Assembly (NCBI GenBank): GCA_900770665.1
Contig: CAAGKZ010000045.1
Span: forward strand, 1 to 64,000
DNA from: Bacteroidaceae bacterium
GTDB lineage: Bacteria > Bacteroidota > Bacteroidia > Bacteroidales > Bacteroidaceae
Length of the DNA: 64,000 nucleotides
Direction of reading: 5' to 3'
How positions within the stretch are numbered: the first letter of the stretch is position 1; every line of letters starts with the position of its first letter. A program made the translations under genes and the position numbers. Shown piece after piece: positions 15,286-24,526 of the stretch. Under the pieces are notes generated by a model. It searched no databases, was not told where the DNA came from, and worked only from the letters and a program-made list of their open reading frames with translations.

Positions 15286-16038
15286 ATGAACTATATTGAG
15301 AAAATAGATATGGAGAGAGTTCCCCGGCATATCGCCATCATCATGGATGGCAATGGCCGTTGGGCGCAGTTACGTGGCAAAGAGCGGCAGGAGGGGCATC
15401 AGGCCGGTGCTGTAGCCGTGCGCCAACTTGTTGAGGATGCATTGAAGTTGGGTGTCAAATATTTGACTCTGTATACTTTTTCAACAGAAAACTGGAAGCG
15501 TCCCATTGCCGAGGTTGCAGCACTGATGGCGTTGTTGTTCGAGTCTGTTGAGGAGGAACTTTTTGTGAAGCACAATGTGGCATTCCGCATAATCGGAGAC
15601 ATGAGCAAATTGCCCGACAATGTGCGCGACCGTCTGAACGGATGCGTTGAACGTACTGCGAAGAACGACTCCATGACTCTTGTTCTTGCATTGAGCTACT
15701 CATCAAAGTGGGAACTTACCGAGGCGGTGCGCAGCATTGCTTCAAAGGTGAAGGAGGGTAGTATGGAAGCTGCCGACATTACCGATGAAACTATTGACAA
15801 TGCCTTGACGACATCATTCATGCCCGATCCCGATTTGCTCATACGCACCGGTAAGGAGCAGCGCCTGAGCAACTTCCTGCTGTGGCAGCTCGCTTATGCC
15901 GAATTCTATTTTACCGAGGTGCTTTGGCCCGATTTCAACAAGGAGGAACTGTGCAAGGCGATATATGAATACCAGAGTCGTCAACGCCGTTACGGTTTGA
16001 CCGGTGAACAAGTTACAAATGATGAAAAGACAGTTTAG
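15286..16038 (+). CDS. uppS: Isoprenyl transferase (undecaprenyl diphosphate synthase)
   Basis: UppS condenses IPP onto farnesyl diphosphate in cis to make the C55 carrier lipid for peptidoglycan and surface glycans. The 250-residue protein has the catalytic Asp21 in [10 protein letters not shown], the FSTENWKRP motif (about 65-73), and the C-terminal [26 protein letters not shown] region, continuing with FTEVLWPDF, that binds IPP and Mg. The first ATG gives a standard N-terminus. Its 3' end abuts bamA, whose most likely start codons are at or just before the uppS stop, showing translational coupling. Confidence 0.96.
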   Translation: MNYIEKIDMERVPRHIAIIMDGNGRWAQLRGKERQEGHQAGAVAVRQLVEDALKLGVKYLTLYTFSTENWKRPIAEVAALMALLFESVEEELFVKHNVAFRIIGDMSKLPDNVRDRLNGCVERTAKNDSMTLVLALSYSSKWELTEAVRSIASKVKEGSMEAADITDETIDNALTTSFMPDPDLLIRTGKEQRLSNFLLWQLAYAEFYFTEVLWPDFNKEELCKAIYEYQSRQRRYGLTGEQVTNDEKTV

Positions 16039-16039
16039 G

Positions 16040-18679
16040 ATGAAATTTTTACCTTTTTTGAAAGTAACTCTTATGGTTGTGATGGCAACCTTCTGTTCCA
16101 CAATGTCGGCACAGGAGGTGGTTGTCAAACCAACAGTATTATATACAGGAGCAGCACACAAATATACAATCGGTGGCATAAACCTCTCGGGAGCAGAGAA
16201 TCTTGAACCTTCGTTGGTGATTGGTCTTTCGGGGTTGTCTATCGGCGATGTGATATCTGTGCCGGGTGATGCCGTAACCAATGCTGTGAAGCGTTATTGG
16301 AAGCATGGCCTTTTTGAGGATGTATGCATAACTGCCGACAGTATAAAAGGTGACTACATATACTTGGGTATTGCACTAAAACAGCGTCCCCGTGTGTCGC
16401 AACTCAATATTATGGGTATAAAGAAGAGTGAGCGCGAGGAACTTGAACCGAAAGTGGGTATCCACCCGGGTGGTCACATTACCCCCGACATCATCTCGCG
16501 TGCCGAGAAGGTTATAAAGAATTACTACGATGACAAGGGGTACAAGAACGCCGAGGTGAAGTTCGTGCAGCGTCCCGATGTAACCGAGGATAATCGTGTG
16601 ATTGTGGATGTTGAGATTGCCAAGAATGACAAGGTAAAGATAAACCGTATATATATAGAAGGTACAAATGCCCTCTCGGACAAAAAGGTGAGATATGCAA
16701 TGAAGAAGACACGTGAGAAGACCCGCTGGGACAATCTTGTGTACACAATTTTCAGACCAAAGAAGTTTACCGAGGATCTGTATGCCGAGGATAAGGAGAA
16801 AATCCTTGCCCGTTACTACGAGAACGGTTATCGTGATGCGCGTATCGTAAAGGACAGTGTCGTGCCCTTTGATGACAAGAGCGTTGACATATACATAACC
16901 GTCGAGGAGGGTAACCAATACCATATACGTGATATCAAATGGGTAGGTAACAGTGTATACTCTACAGCCCATCTTGATTACGTGCTGCGCATGAAGGCCG
17001 GTGACATATATGACCAGAATGAGCTTCAGAACCGTCTTCTCATGGATGAGGACGCTGTCAAGAACATGTACTATAACGATGGTTATGTGTTCTTCCAGGC
17101 GTTGCCTGTTGAGGCCAGGATTGAGAATGACTCAGTGGATATTGAAATACGTATGAGCGAGGGCGTACAGGCTACTATTGACAGGGTGACCATCAGCGGT
17201 AACGACCGTGTATATGAAGAGGTTGTGCGCCGTGAGCTTTATACATTGCCCGGTAGCCTCTTCTCAATGAATGCGCTTGAGCGTTCATGGCGTAACATTG
17301 CCAATATGGGACACTTCGACCCCGAGAAGATTGATCCGGGTGCAATGCCTAACCCCGAGAACGGAACCGTTGACATGCACTGGAAACTTGAGCCCAAGAG
17401 CAGTGATCAGATTGAACTCTCTGCCGGTTGGGGTCAGACTGGTATCATTGGTAAACTGTCGTTGAAATTCACAAACTTCTCAATGCGTAACCTTTTCCGC
17501 AGAGATGGTGTGCGCCGTGGTATCATTCCACAGGGCGATGGACAGACATTTGCAATCAGTGCACAGACAAACGGCCGCTACTACCAGTCGTACAGCATCA
17601 ACTTCTTCGACCCCTGGTTCGGACGCAAGCGCCCTAATTCGCTCTCGTTCTCGGCATTCTTCTCAATGCAGACCGACGTTGCCGACAGTTATTATAACTC
17701 GGCATACTATAACAACTATTATAACTATCTCTATGGCTATGGCAACTATGGCGGCTATGGATATGGCTATAATAACGTGTCGTCGTACTACGACCCGGAC
17801 AAATATATAAAGATGTATGGTGCTTCTTTGGGTTGGGGACGTCGTCTGAACTGGCCCGATGATAACTTCACCCTTTCGGCCGAGCTCAACTATCAGGTAT
17901 ACAACCTCAAGAACTGGCAGTACTTCCTGATAACCGACGGAGTTTGTAATAACCTCAATCTGCAGGTGACACTTGGCCGCAGCACAGTTGACCACCCCTA
18001 TTTCCCACGTCAGGGTTCGGAGTTCACTCTTGTGGCATCGGCAACGCCGCCATATTCGGCATGGGACGGAAAGGATTATGCAAACCTTGCAACCAATGTT
18101 CACTCTCCGCAGTACAAGGCTGAACTCCGTGACAAGCATAAGTGGATTGAGTACTACAAGATAAAGTTCCGTAGCAAGACATTTACTTCGCTCACTCCGG
18201 GCAAATACAATCTTGTGTTGATGACACGTGCCGATTTCGGTATTCTTGGAAGTTATGACCCGAACAAGAAGTCGCCGTTCGAGACATTCTACGTCGGTGG
18301 TGACGGTATGAGCGGATACTCATATAACTATGCAACCGATATGATTGCTTTGCGCGGTTACGAGAACGGAAGTCTTACACCCTATGGCTATGAGGGCTAT
18401 GCCTATACACGTCTCGGTCTTGAGCTGCGTTTCCCATTCATGTTGCAGAACTCCACAAGCATCTATGGATTGGCGTTTGTTGAGGCCGGAAATGCGTGGA
18501 CCGATGTATCGAAGTTCAATCTGTTCGACCTCAAACGAAGCGCCGGTGTGGGTGTACGTGTGTTCTTGCAGATGATTGGTCTCATCGGTATCGACTGGGC
18601 TTACGGTTTCGACAAGGTGTTCGGTTCGTCACAATATGGCGGCAGCCACTTCCACTTTATTTTGGGACAGGAATTCTAA
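16040..18679 (+). CDS. bamA: Outer-membrane protein assembly factor BamA
   Basis: BamA inserts beta-barrel proteins into the outer membrane. From the ATG at 16040 (879 residues) it has a signal peptide (MKFLPFLKV...MSAQ), a set of POTRA domains (about residues 50-460, including repeated GYKNAEVKF, GYRDARIV and GYVFFQ elements) and a C-terminal barrel ending GGSHFHFILGQEF with the terminal aromatic residue. An unusual Tyr/Asn/Gly-rich stretch occupies about residues 550-590, likely in a surface loop. An in-frame ATG at 16022 lies inside uppS and would add six residues. Skp-like chaperone genes follow at once. Confidence 0.95.
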   Translation: MKFLPFLKVTLMVVMATFCSTMSAQEVVVKPTVLYTGAAHKYTIGGINLSGAENLEPSLVIGLSGLSIGDVISVPGDAVTNAVKRYWKHGLFEDVCITADSIKGDYIYLGIALKQRPRVSQLNIMGIKKSEREELEPKVGIHPGGHITPDIISRAEKVIKNYYDDKGYKNAEVKFVQRPDVTEDNRVIVDVEIAKNDKVKINRIYIEGTNALSDKKVRYAMKKTREKTRWDNLVYTIFRPKKFTEDLYAEDKEKILARYYENGYRDARIVKDSVVPFDDKSVDIYITVEEGNQYHIRDIKWVGNSVYSTAHLDYVLRMKAGDIYDQNELQNRLLMDEDAVKNMYYNDGYVFFQALPVEARIENDSVDIEIRMSEGVQATIDRVTISGNDRVYEEVVRRELYTLPGSLFSMNALERSWRNIANMGHFDPEKIDPGAMPNPENGTVDMHWKLEPKSSDQIELSAGWGQTGIIGKLSLKFTNFSMRNLFRRDGVRRGIIPQGDGQTFAISAQTNGRYYQSYSINFFDPWFGRKRPNSLSFSAFFSMQTDVADSYYNSAYYNNYYNYLYGYGNYGGYGYGYNNVSSYYDPDKYIKMYGASLGWGRRLNWPDDNFTLSAELNYQVYNLKNWQYFLITDGVCNNLNLQVTLGRSTVDHPYFPRQGSEFTLVASATPPYSAWDGKDYANLATNVHSPQYKAELRDKHKWIEYYKIKFRSKTFTSLTPGKYNLVLMTRADFGILGSYDPNKKSPFETFYVGGDGMSGYSYNYATDMIALRGYENGSLTPYGYEGYAYTRLGLELRFPFMLQNSTSIYGLAFVEAGNAWTDVSKFNLFDLKRSAGVGVRVFLQMIGLIGIDWAYGFDKVFGSSQYGGSHFHFILGQEF

Positions 18680-18697
18680 CCATAAAAATCGACAACT

Positions 18698-19213
18698 ATG
18701 AAAAAGTTATTTTTTGCAGCAGTTTTATGCTTGCTTGCCATGACAGGTGCAAATGCACAGAAGTATGTTACAGTGGACATGGAGTATATCCTCAAGAATA
18801 TCCCTGCGTATGAGCGTGCCAATGAGCAGCTCAACCAGCAGTCAAGACGTTGGCAGGGTGAGATTGATGAACTTATGCAGGAGGCCGAGACTCTTTACAA
18901 GAAATATCAGAGTGAGTCTGCATTCCTCTCCGATGCGCAGCGCATTGAGCGCGAGGAAGCTATCCTTGCCAAAGAGAAGGAGGCCAGTGAGCTCAAACGT
19001 CACTACTTTGGTCCTACCGGTGAGGTGTACAAGAAGCGCGAGAGCCTGATGGCTCCAATTCAGGAAGAGGTCTACAATGCAATCAAGGACATCTGTGACT
19101 TGAAGAAGTATACAATGGTGTTTGATAAATCATCGTCTGTGAGTCTCATATACTCGGCACCATCCATTGACATAAGCAACGATGTGCTTGTAAAATTGGG
19201 ATATTCAGAATAA
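18698..19213 (+). CDS. OmpH/Skp family periplasmic chaperone (first copy)
   Basis: A 171-residue secreted protein: signal peptide MKKLFFAAVLCLLAMTGANAQ, then KYVTVDMEYILKNIPAYERANEQL, the start of an OmpH/Skp fold. Residues about 40-125 form a charged helical hairpin rich in Glu, Lys and Gln, the tentacle that grasps unfolded outer-membrane proteins. The C-terminal strands include YTMVFDKSSSVSLIYS and a segment ending DVLVKLGYSE. It begins 18 bp after bamA, so it is probably co-expressed. A second copy follows after 83 bp and a third beyond a terminator. Confidence 0.9.
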   Translation: MKKLFFAAVLCLLAMTGANAQKYVTVDMEYILKNIPAYERANEQLNQQSRRWQGEIDELMQEAETLYKKYQSESAFLSDAQRIEREEAILAKEKEASELKRHYFGPTGEVYKKRESLMAPIQEEVYNAIKDICDLKKYTMVFDKSSSVSLIYSAPSIDISNDVLVKLGYSE

Positions 19214-19296
19214 TTAACATTTGTAAATTTAACAAATGGGTGATTTTTCAGTCATATATTCAGAATGCGAAATTGTTTAATTTAAATATAAGGAAA

Positions 19297-19827
19297 ATGA
19301 AAAAGTTTTTGATTTTGATTTTGATGCTGGCTCCAATGAGCCTTTTGGCACAGAAATTCGGTTATGTAAACTCTGCAGAGATTATTCAGGTTATGCCGGA
19401 ATATGCAAAGGCTTTGAAGGATGTTCAGGCTCTTGAGAAGATGTATACCGATGAGTTCAACAGCTTGCGTACCGAATTTGAGAAAAAGGGTACCGAGTTC
19501 GAGAAGATGCAGCAGGATTCAGTTCCCGAGAATATCCTGAAGCGCCGTTATGAGGACTTGATGCAGATGCAGCAGCGTTTGCAGGAGTATGCCGGCGAGA
19601 TTCAGCAGAACCTTCAGAAGGCCGAGATGGAGAAGATGACCGAGATTCAGCAGAAGCTCCAGACTGCTCTTGAGGCTGTCGGCAAGGAGGGTTCATACGT
19701 TTGCGTATTTGACGTAGCCGGTGGTGTTCCTTTCATCAACACAACACTTTGTGATGACGTTACAGCTAAGGTGAAGACTAAGCTCGGTATTGCAGCAAAT
19801 GCAGTTCCTGCAGCACCTGCAAAGTAA
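19297..19827 (+). CDS. OmpH/Skp family periplasmic chaperone (second copy)
   Basis: A 176-residue secreted protein. The ATG at 19297 gives a clean signal peptide MKKFLILILMLAPMSLLAQ followed by KFGYVNSAEIIQVMPEYAKA. A long amphipathic helical hairpin (about 40-125) is rich in Gln, Glu and Met (EKMQQDS, LMQMQQRLQEY, QQNLQKAEMEKM), and the C-terminal strands YVCVFDVAGGVPFIN close the body. It ends in an Ala/Pro tail (AANAVPAAPAK). It is similar to, but clearly diverged from, the first copy. An intrinsic terminator lies about 20 bp downstream. Confidence 0.9.
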   Translation: MKKFLILILMLAPMSLLAQKFGYVNSAEIIQVMPEYAKALKDVQALEKMYTDEFNSLRTEFEKKGTEFEKMQQDSVPENILKRRYEDLMQMQQRLQEYAGEIQQNLQKAEMEKMTEIQQKLQTALEAVGKEGSYVCVFDVAGGVPFINTTLCDDVTAKVKTKLGIAANAVPAAPAK

Positions 19828-19845
19828 TATATACCACCATTTTAC

Positions 19846-19877
19846 AGGACAACTCCCTTTTATGGGGGTTGTTCCTT
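19846..19877 (+). terminator. Intrinsic terminator after the second Skp-like gene
   Basis: AGGACAACTCCC pairs with GGGGGTTGTTCCT around a TTTTAT loop, with one wobble and one bulged T, and is followed by TTGTTAATTG. It lies about 20 bp after the stop codon. It probably ends most of the uppS-bamA-skp transcript before the third Skp-like gene. Confidence 0.65.
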
Positions 19878-19957
19878 GTTAATTGTAGTATAACGGCGAA
19901 ATTGCCGGCTTTTATAATAAAATATTTTTTTAAAATTTAAACAGCTTCTAAATAGAA

Positions 19958-20629
19958 ATGCGTAAACTCTTCTTGTTCTTGATTGTATTATCTTTTTCTA
20001 TGCTTGCAAAAGCACAGTTCGGGTATTATAGCAGCAACAACGTGTTGCAGGCGTTGCCTTCGTACCATCAGGCCATGGCCGATTACGAGCGCCTTTGCCA
20101 ACGATGCGAGAAAGAGATTGAGCATAACGAGAGGGAACTCACACGTCAGTATGTGGCATTCCTCGATGGCTACCGTGATTTCCCGGAACCCATTCTGCGT
20201 AAAAGGCAGAACGAATTGCAGCGCCTGGTTGACAATAGCGTAAACTTCCGCAAAGAGCTTAAAGTATGGCTTGCACAGGCCAAGGATTCGCTCTATGCAC
20301 CATCGCGCGAGGCAGTGGCTGTTGCAGTAGAAAAGGTTGCTGTAGCTTGTAACCTTGATTATGTGATAGATATCGATGTCGCTGTCTACAAATATATAAA
20401 CCCAGAAAAGGCTGTTGATATAACCCGCATGCTGCTTGACGCTGCGCTTTATCCCGATAAGCCGGTGACAGAACTGGATGGCTATGACGATTATGCCAAG
20501 CAGTTCAATATTGTCATACCGGTTCCTGTGCCGGTTATTGAGGAAACGGATACAACCGGTGTTGTCAATAGCGAGGCTGCAACGAATGAGGAAGGTATTG
20601 TAACAGATGAGGGACTGGTACAGCAATAA
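19958..20629 (+). CDS. OmpH/Skp family protein with C-terminal extension (third copy)
   Basis: A 223-residue secreted protein starting MRKLFLFLIVLSFSMLAKAQ and then FGYYSSNNVLQALPSYHQAMADYERL, the same entry motif as the two preceding genes. The helical hairpin (about 42-115) is less regular and includes several Arg and Cys residues (LCQRCEKEIEH). After the closing strands (CNLDYVIDIDVAVYKYIN) it has an acidic, Val/Pro-rich tail of about 45 residues (IPVPVPVIEETDTTG...) that the other two lack. It lies past a terminator and 8 bp before murI, so it may be expressed with murI rather than bamA. The function is inferred from fold only. Confidence 0.82.
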   Translation: MRKLFLFLIVLSFSMLAKAQFGYYSSNNVLQALPSYHQAMADYERLCQRCEKEIEHNERELTRQYVAFLDGYRDFPEPILRKRQNELQRLVDNSVNFRKELKVWLAQAKDSLYAPSREAVAVAVEKVAVACNLDYVIDIDVAVYKYINPEKAVDITRMLLDAALYPDKPVTELDGYDDYAKQFNIVIPVPVPVIEETDTTGVVNSEAATNEEGIVTDEGLVQQ

Positions 20630-20637
20630 CAGATTAA

Positions 20638-21501
20638 ATGGAGAGTAAGGCTATGGATAGATTTGTACAACTTTCAAAGGATGCTGGTCCAATCGGTGTG
20701 TTCGATTCAGGATATGGCGGTCTGACAATCTACGACGAAATAAAGAAACTGCTGCCCGAGTATGACTACATATACTTGGGTGACAATGCCCGCACTCCCT
20801 ATGGTACACGCTCGTTCGACGTGGTTTACGAATTTACCCGTCAGGCTGTCGATTATCTTTTCCGTCAGGGATGCCAGCTGGTGATTCTGGCGTGCAATAC
20901 TGCATCGGCAAAGGCTCTGCGTACAATACAGCAGGTTGATATCCCACTGTGCGACCCCAACCGACGTGTACTGGGAATCATCCGTCCTACAGTAGAGTGC
21001 GTGGGCGATGTCACCAAGAGCCGTCATATTGGTGTGCTGGCAACAGAGGGCACAATCAAATCACTCTCTTATCCGCTTGAAATACGTAAATTGTTCCCGG
21101 AAATTGAAGTTACGGGCGAGGCCTGCCCCATGTGGGTGCCGCTTGTGGAGACCAATGAATTTGCAGGTGAGGGTGCCGATTATTTTGTAAAGCGCCATAT
21201 AGACAATCTCCTCTCGCGCGACCCGGAGATTGATACAATAATACTTGGTTGCACACACTATCCCATTCTCATTGACAAAATAAGGAAATACACCCCTGAG
21301 GGCATAACCCTTATTACTCAGGGGGCGGCTGTCGCTGCATCACTGAAGGATTATCTTCACCGTCACCCTGAAATGGATGCGCTCTGCACAAAGGGTGGCA
21401 ATACTGTGTTCTGTACCACCGAGGCCGGCGGTAAGTTCGGCGACCAGGCATCACTGTTCCTCAACTATCCGGTTGATGTGAAGAATGTTGTGCTTGTGTG
21501 A
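20638..21501 (+). CDS. murI: Glutamate racemase
   Basis: MurI makes D-glutamate for peptidoglycan by cofactor-independent racemisation. The 287-residue protein has both active-site regions: GVFDSGYGGLTI (about residues 20-31) with the LGDNARTPYG loop, the first catalytic Cys in LACNTASAKA, and the second in LGCTHYPIL. It is of normal length with a short N-terminal extension; an internal ATG at 20653 is an alternative start. It starts 8 bp after the third Skp-like gene and is the last gene of the plus-strand envelope cluster, facing a convergent permease gene. Confidence 0.95.
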   Translation: MESKAMDRFVQLSKDAGPIGVFDSGYGGLTIYDEIKKLLPEYDYIYLGDNARTPYGTRSFDVVYEFTRQAVDYLFRQGCQLVILACNTASAKALRTIQQVDIPLCDPNRRVLGIIRPTVECVGDVTKSRHIGVLATEGTIKSLSYPLEIRKLFPEIEVTGEACPMWVPLVETNEFAGEGADYFVKRHIDNLLSRDPEIDTIILGCTHYPILIDKIRKYTPEGITLITQGAAVAASLKDYLHRHPEMDALCTKGGNTVFCTTEAGGKFGDQASLFLNYPVDVKNVVLV

Positions 21502-21521
21502 GATAATGATTGAAGAGGAGC

Positions 21522-22748
21522 TCAGATATACCTCTTGGTAAGCGCTTTTACGGGTAACCACACGGTTATGAACCCGACAACAATTACAGTGGCGAATATT
21601 ATTGCCACATCGCCCGAAATAATCTCAACAGGGTAACTTTCAACGATAAAATCATCTGTAGACCCCATTGTTATAAGCCCGAAATGCTGTTGCGCAAGGC
21701 TCAAGGCAACTCCGGCTACAATACCTATTACAGCGCCTATCGCCGAAATTATTGCGCCTTCAAATACAAATATATTTGCGATAGTCTTGCTCTCTGCGCC
21801 AAGGCTACGCAAGGTCTTCATGTTATCGCGCTTTTCAATAATGAGCATTGCCAATGAACCGATTATATTGAAGCAGGCAACCATCAATATGAATGTCAAG
21901 AATATATACGAAATCATCTTTTCAACCTGCATCACCTTGTAGACACTCTCCTGTTGCTCGTATCGGTCCTGTACAATATAGTCGCTTCCAAGAATCTTTT
22001 CAACCTCTTTCTTGATTTTTGAAGCATTTGCATCCCCCTTGAGTTTAAGTTCCATTGATGTGGCTTCGTTGGCCTCTCTGCTGAATACATCGCGTGCAAA
22101 ATTGTCTGATGTGATGATGTACTCACCGTCGTATTCGGGTTGGTTAAGGATAAATACCAACCCCGATGATTGCAGTTCGCTCTTCCTGAAGTTTCTTGCA
22201 GGGATTGTATGGTTTATATTCCCTTGGCGGTTGGGCACGTAGATTTCAAGTGGCGTGTCAAAAAACACACCGCAACGGAGTGTCTCCGCCAATCCTCCGC
22301 CAAGCACAGCATAGTTATCCGTTCCATCGTTAAGGATGAATTCTCCCGGTCCATGCAGAATGCTCTGGATATTTGTAAGGGATGCGAAGTTTTCGTCCAC
22401 ACCCTTGATTGTTACCATGGCCTGCTTTCCTCCAATGCCGGCCATTGCTTTCCCCTCGACGCAGAACGATTTTGATTCTATCTCCGGAATTCCGGCAACC
22501 TGCTGAATCTCCGGAGCATCGGTTGTTATTACCTTACCGCTTGCAGCTGTAACCTTTATGTCGGCATCAAATGCCGAAAACTGTTTGGCAACAATACCCT
22601 GAAATCCGTTGAAAACCGACAAAGTGCACACCATTGCTGCTGTAGCAAGGGCAATACCTGCGATGGCCACGCCCGAAATGATGTTGATCACTTGGTGGCT
22701 CTTCTTTGAAAACAGGTAACGCTTTGCTATGTACAGCGACAGGTTCAT
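21522..22748 (-). CDS. ABC transporter permease, LolC/LolE-like (FtsX/MacB fold)
   Basis: A 408-residue inner-membrane protein with one N-terminal membrane segment (about 22-48), a large periplasmic domain (about 50-265) and three further segments near 280-300, 325-350 and 375-395. This is the topology of the LolC/LolE permeases that release lipoproteins for transport to the outer membrane. The start MNLSLYIAKRYLFSKKSHQVINIISG is characteristic of that family. The partner ATPase (LolD) is not in the window. It overlaps the rbfA stop by one base and is the last gene of an O-methyltransferase-rbfA-permease unit. Confidence 0.87.
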   Translation of the reverse strand: MNLSLYIAKRYLFSKKSHQVINIISGVAIAGIALATAAMVCTLSVFNGFQGIVAKQFSAFDADIKVTAASGKVITTDAPEIQQVAGIPEIESKSFCVEGKAMAGIGGKQAMVTIKGVDENFASLTNIQSILHGPGEFILNDGTDNYAVLGGGLAETLRCGVFFDTPLEIYVPNRQGNINHTIPARNFRKSELQSSGLVFILNQPEYDGEYIITSDNFARDVFSREANEATSMELKLKGDANASKIKKEVEKILGSDYIVQDRYEQQESVYKVMQVEKMISYIFLTFILMVACFNIIGSLAMLIIEKRDNMKTLRSLGAESKTIANIFVFEGAIISAIGAVIGIVAGVALSLAQQHFGLITMGSTDDFIVESYPVEIISGDVAIIFATVIVVGFITVWLPVKALTKRYI

Positions 22749-23083
22749 TACTCCTTCAGCAGCTTGTCGATGTTCTCAATGTAGTCAAGAGAATCGTCAA
22801 TGTAGAATCTTATTTCGGGGATGATACGCAACTGATGGCGAACCTTGTTGCCAAGCTCAAAGCGGATGGCCTTGATGTTCGTGTTAAGGTGCTCGACCAC
22901 CTCATTGCCCTTCTCCGATGGGAACACGCTGAGGTAAGCCTTTGCTATGCCAAGGTCGGGGCTCACGCGCACAGCGCTAACCGAAACCATTACACCACGT
23001 GTCTCTTTCTGCAATCTAAGCAGTATTTCGCTCAACTCCTTCTGGATGAGTCGTGAAATCTTGTTCTGTCTTGTACTGTCCAT
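22748..23083 (-). CDS. rbfA: Ribosome-binding factor A
   Basis: RbfA binds the 30S subunit and helps mature the 5' end of 16S rRNA, notably in the cold. The 111-residue protein is a single KH-like domain: helix SRLIQKELSEILLRL, strands VMVSVSAVRVSPDLGIAKAYLSVFP (about 31-56), the helix that follows, and PEIRFYIDDSLDYIENIDKLL at the end. The length is normal. It sits 7 bp after the O-methyltransferase gene and touches the permease gene, so the three are one transcription unit. Confidence 0.94.
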   Translation of the reverse strand: MDSTRQNKISRLIQKELSEILLRLQKETRGVMVSVSAVRVSPDLGIAKAYLSVFPSEKGNEVVEHLNTNIKAIRFELGNKVRHQLRIIPEIRFYIDDSLDYIENIDKLLKE

Positions 23084-23090
23084 ATATATT

Positions 23091-23726
23091 TTATTTTTTT
23101 CTTATTATCGTAAGTCCGTCACGCAATGGCAGAATTACCACTTCAACCCTCTCGTCATTGCGTACAAGGTCATTGAAGGCCCTTACGCCATTGGTCTGTG
23201 CATCCTGTCTCTCCGGGTCAATCACATGCCCGTCCCAAAGAGTGTTGTCGGCAAGAATCCAACCGCCTTCACTGAGGTGTTCCATGGCCATCTCGTAATA
23301 CTTGATATATTCGCGCTTGTTGCCGTCGATGAATACCATGTCGAACTTTTCGCCCAAAGTGGGCACAATCTCAAGCGCATTGCCTATTATGAACTCAATC
23401 TTGTCGGCAAAAGGCGAACCATTAATCCAACGGCGTGTAAAGTCCTCAAGTTCGTCCTCGACCTCGAAGGTGTAGAGCTTGCCCCCCTCGTCAAGTCCCT
23501 CGGCCATGCATAGTCCCGAATATCCGGTGAACGTGCCGATCTCAAGAATTCTCTTTGGGCGTATCATCTTTACAAGGAACTTCAATAAACGTCCCTGTAT
23601 GTGACCCGATGCCATTTGTGGTGCCAAAATTTCAACATGGGTTGCACGGAACAGCCTGTAGAGATAGTCGCCTTCGGGACTGCTGTGTTCGGCAATGTAT
23701 TGGTCGAGTGGAGTTGTGAGGCTCAT
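23091..23726 (-). CDS. O-methyltransferase (SAM-dependent, class I)
   Basis: A 211-residue cytoplasmic enzyme of the catechol/caffeoyl-CoA O-methyltransferase family. Motif I is ILEIGTFTGYSGLCMAEGL, followed by the acidic strand YTFEVED, and the metal and substrate residues FDMVFIDGNK and ILADNTLWDG come later. The natural acceptor is unknown. The open frame extends upstream to 23804, but the ATG at 23726 (MSLTTPLDQYIAEHSS) matches the family N-terminus and leaves room for a promoter-like TATCTTCG at 23755-23762 (minus). It leads the rbfA-permease unit. Confidence 0.88.
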   Translation of the reverse strand: MSLTTPLDQYIAEHSSPEGDYLYRLFRATHVEILAPQMASGHIQGRLLKFLVKMIRPKRILEIGTFTGYSGLCMAEGLDEGGKLYTFEVEDELEDFTRRWINGSPFADKIEFIIGNALEIVPTLGEKFDMVFIDGNKREYIKYYEMAMEHLSEGGWILADNTLWDGHVIDPERQDAQTNGVRAFNDLVRNDERVEVVILPLRDGLTIIRKK

Positions 23727-23887
23727 TAGTCGTGTCTGTTCTTTATTCCAACTGCGAAGATACAATAAAGATTGCAATAAACGAGCAAAAGTTTGCATGG
23801 TCAATACCGTTATAAGCTATTTTTTATATAAATTTGCGATAATCTTGGAACCGGAATTTGTTTTGTCGGTTAAAATGCTTTCTTGTT

Positions 23888-24526
23888 ATGTTGACGGGTA
23901 AAAAAGTCTTGATATTCGATTTGGGCGGGGTGGTTATCGACCTGTTTGTCGACCGCACCTTCTCTGCAATGGCTGCACTGGGTGTGCCGCCTTCAATGCT
24001 TGCCGAGAAGGATTGCCTGATGAATACCATGATGATGAAATTCGATAGAGGCGACATGACAACCGATGAGATGTTCGGTTATATAAAATCGTACATTCCG
24101 GCAGGAGTATGCGAAGTGTCGGGTACAGAACTTGACAGCGAGATTCAGCGCGTGTGGAACCTTATGCTTGGCGATATCCCGGCTGCCAAACTGCAACTTC
24201 TTGCTGCATTGCGCAGTGCCGGCTACCGAGTGGTTATGTTAAGTAATACCAACAGCGGGCATTGGCCGTGCATTGAAGAGAAATTTATTGAGGCATGCGG
24301 TAAACTGCCGTCGGAGTGCTTCGATGCATTGTATCTTTCCTATCGGATGCACAGTCGTAAACCAGATTCCGAAATTTTTATCTCTTTGCTTGAGAACGAG
24401 GGAGTTGAGGCCGGCGATTGCCTCTTCTTCGATGATTCTGCCGAGAATTGTGCAGCTGCGCGCGCGCTTGGAATTGATGCTGTGCTTGTAGAGCGCAATG
24501 CATCGTGGGAGGGGATGTTTAATTAA
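23888..24526 (+). CDS. HAD superfamily hydrolase
   Basis: A 212-residue cytoplasmic phosphatase-type protein of the haloacid dehalogenase family. Motif I is IFDLGGVV with nucleophile Asp11. Unusually the usual second Asp of DxDxT is Gly13, as in haloacid-dehalogenase and epoxide-hydrolase-like subfamilies (IA). Motif II is VVMLSNTNS, the Lys is near the YRMHSRKPDSEIF segment, and motif IV is CLFFDDSAEN. The cap is helical (about residues 20-90). The substrate is unknown. Start 23888 is chosen over an upstream ATG at 23858 because it places motif I near the N-terminus. Its stop overlaps the ribF start (TAATG). Confidence 0.88.
   Translation: MLTGKKVLIFDLGGVVIDLFVDRTFSAMAALGVPPSMLAEKDCLMNTMMMKFDRGDMTTDEMFGYIKSYIPAGVCEVSGTELDSEIQRVWNLMLGDIPAAKLQLLAALRSAGYRVVMLSNTNSGHWPCIEEKFIEACGKLPSECFDALYLSYRMHSRKPDSEIFISLLENEGVEAGDCLFFDDSAENCAAARALGIDAVLVERNASWEGMFN

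Noticed and set aside
17690..17810. DNA-level tandem repeat in bamA
   Set aside because: The repetition follows from Tyr, Asn and Gly codons in an open frame; the nucleotide units are irregular.
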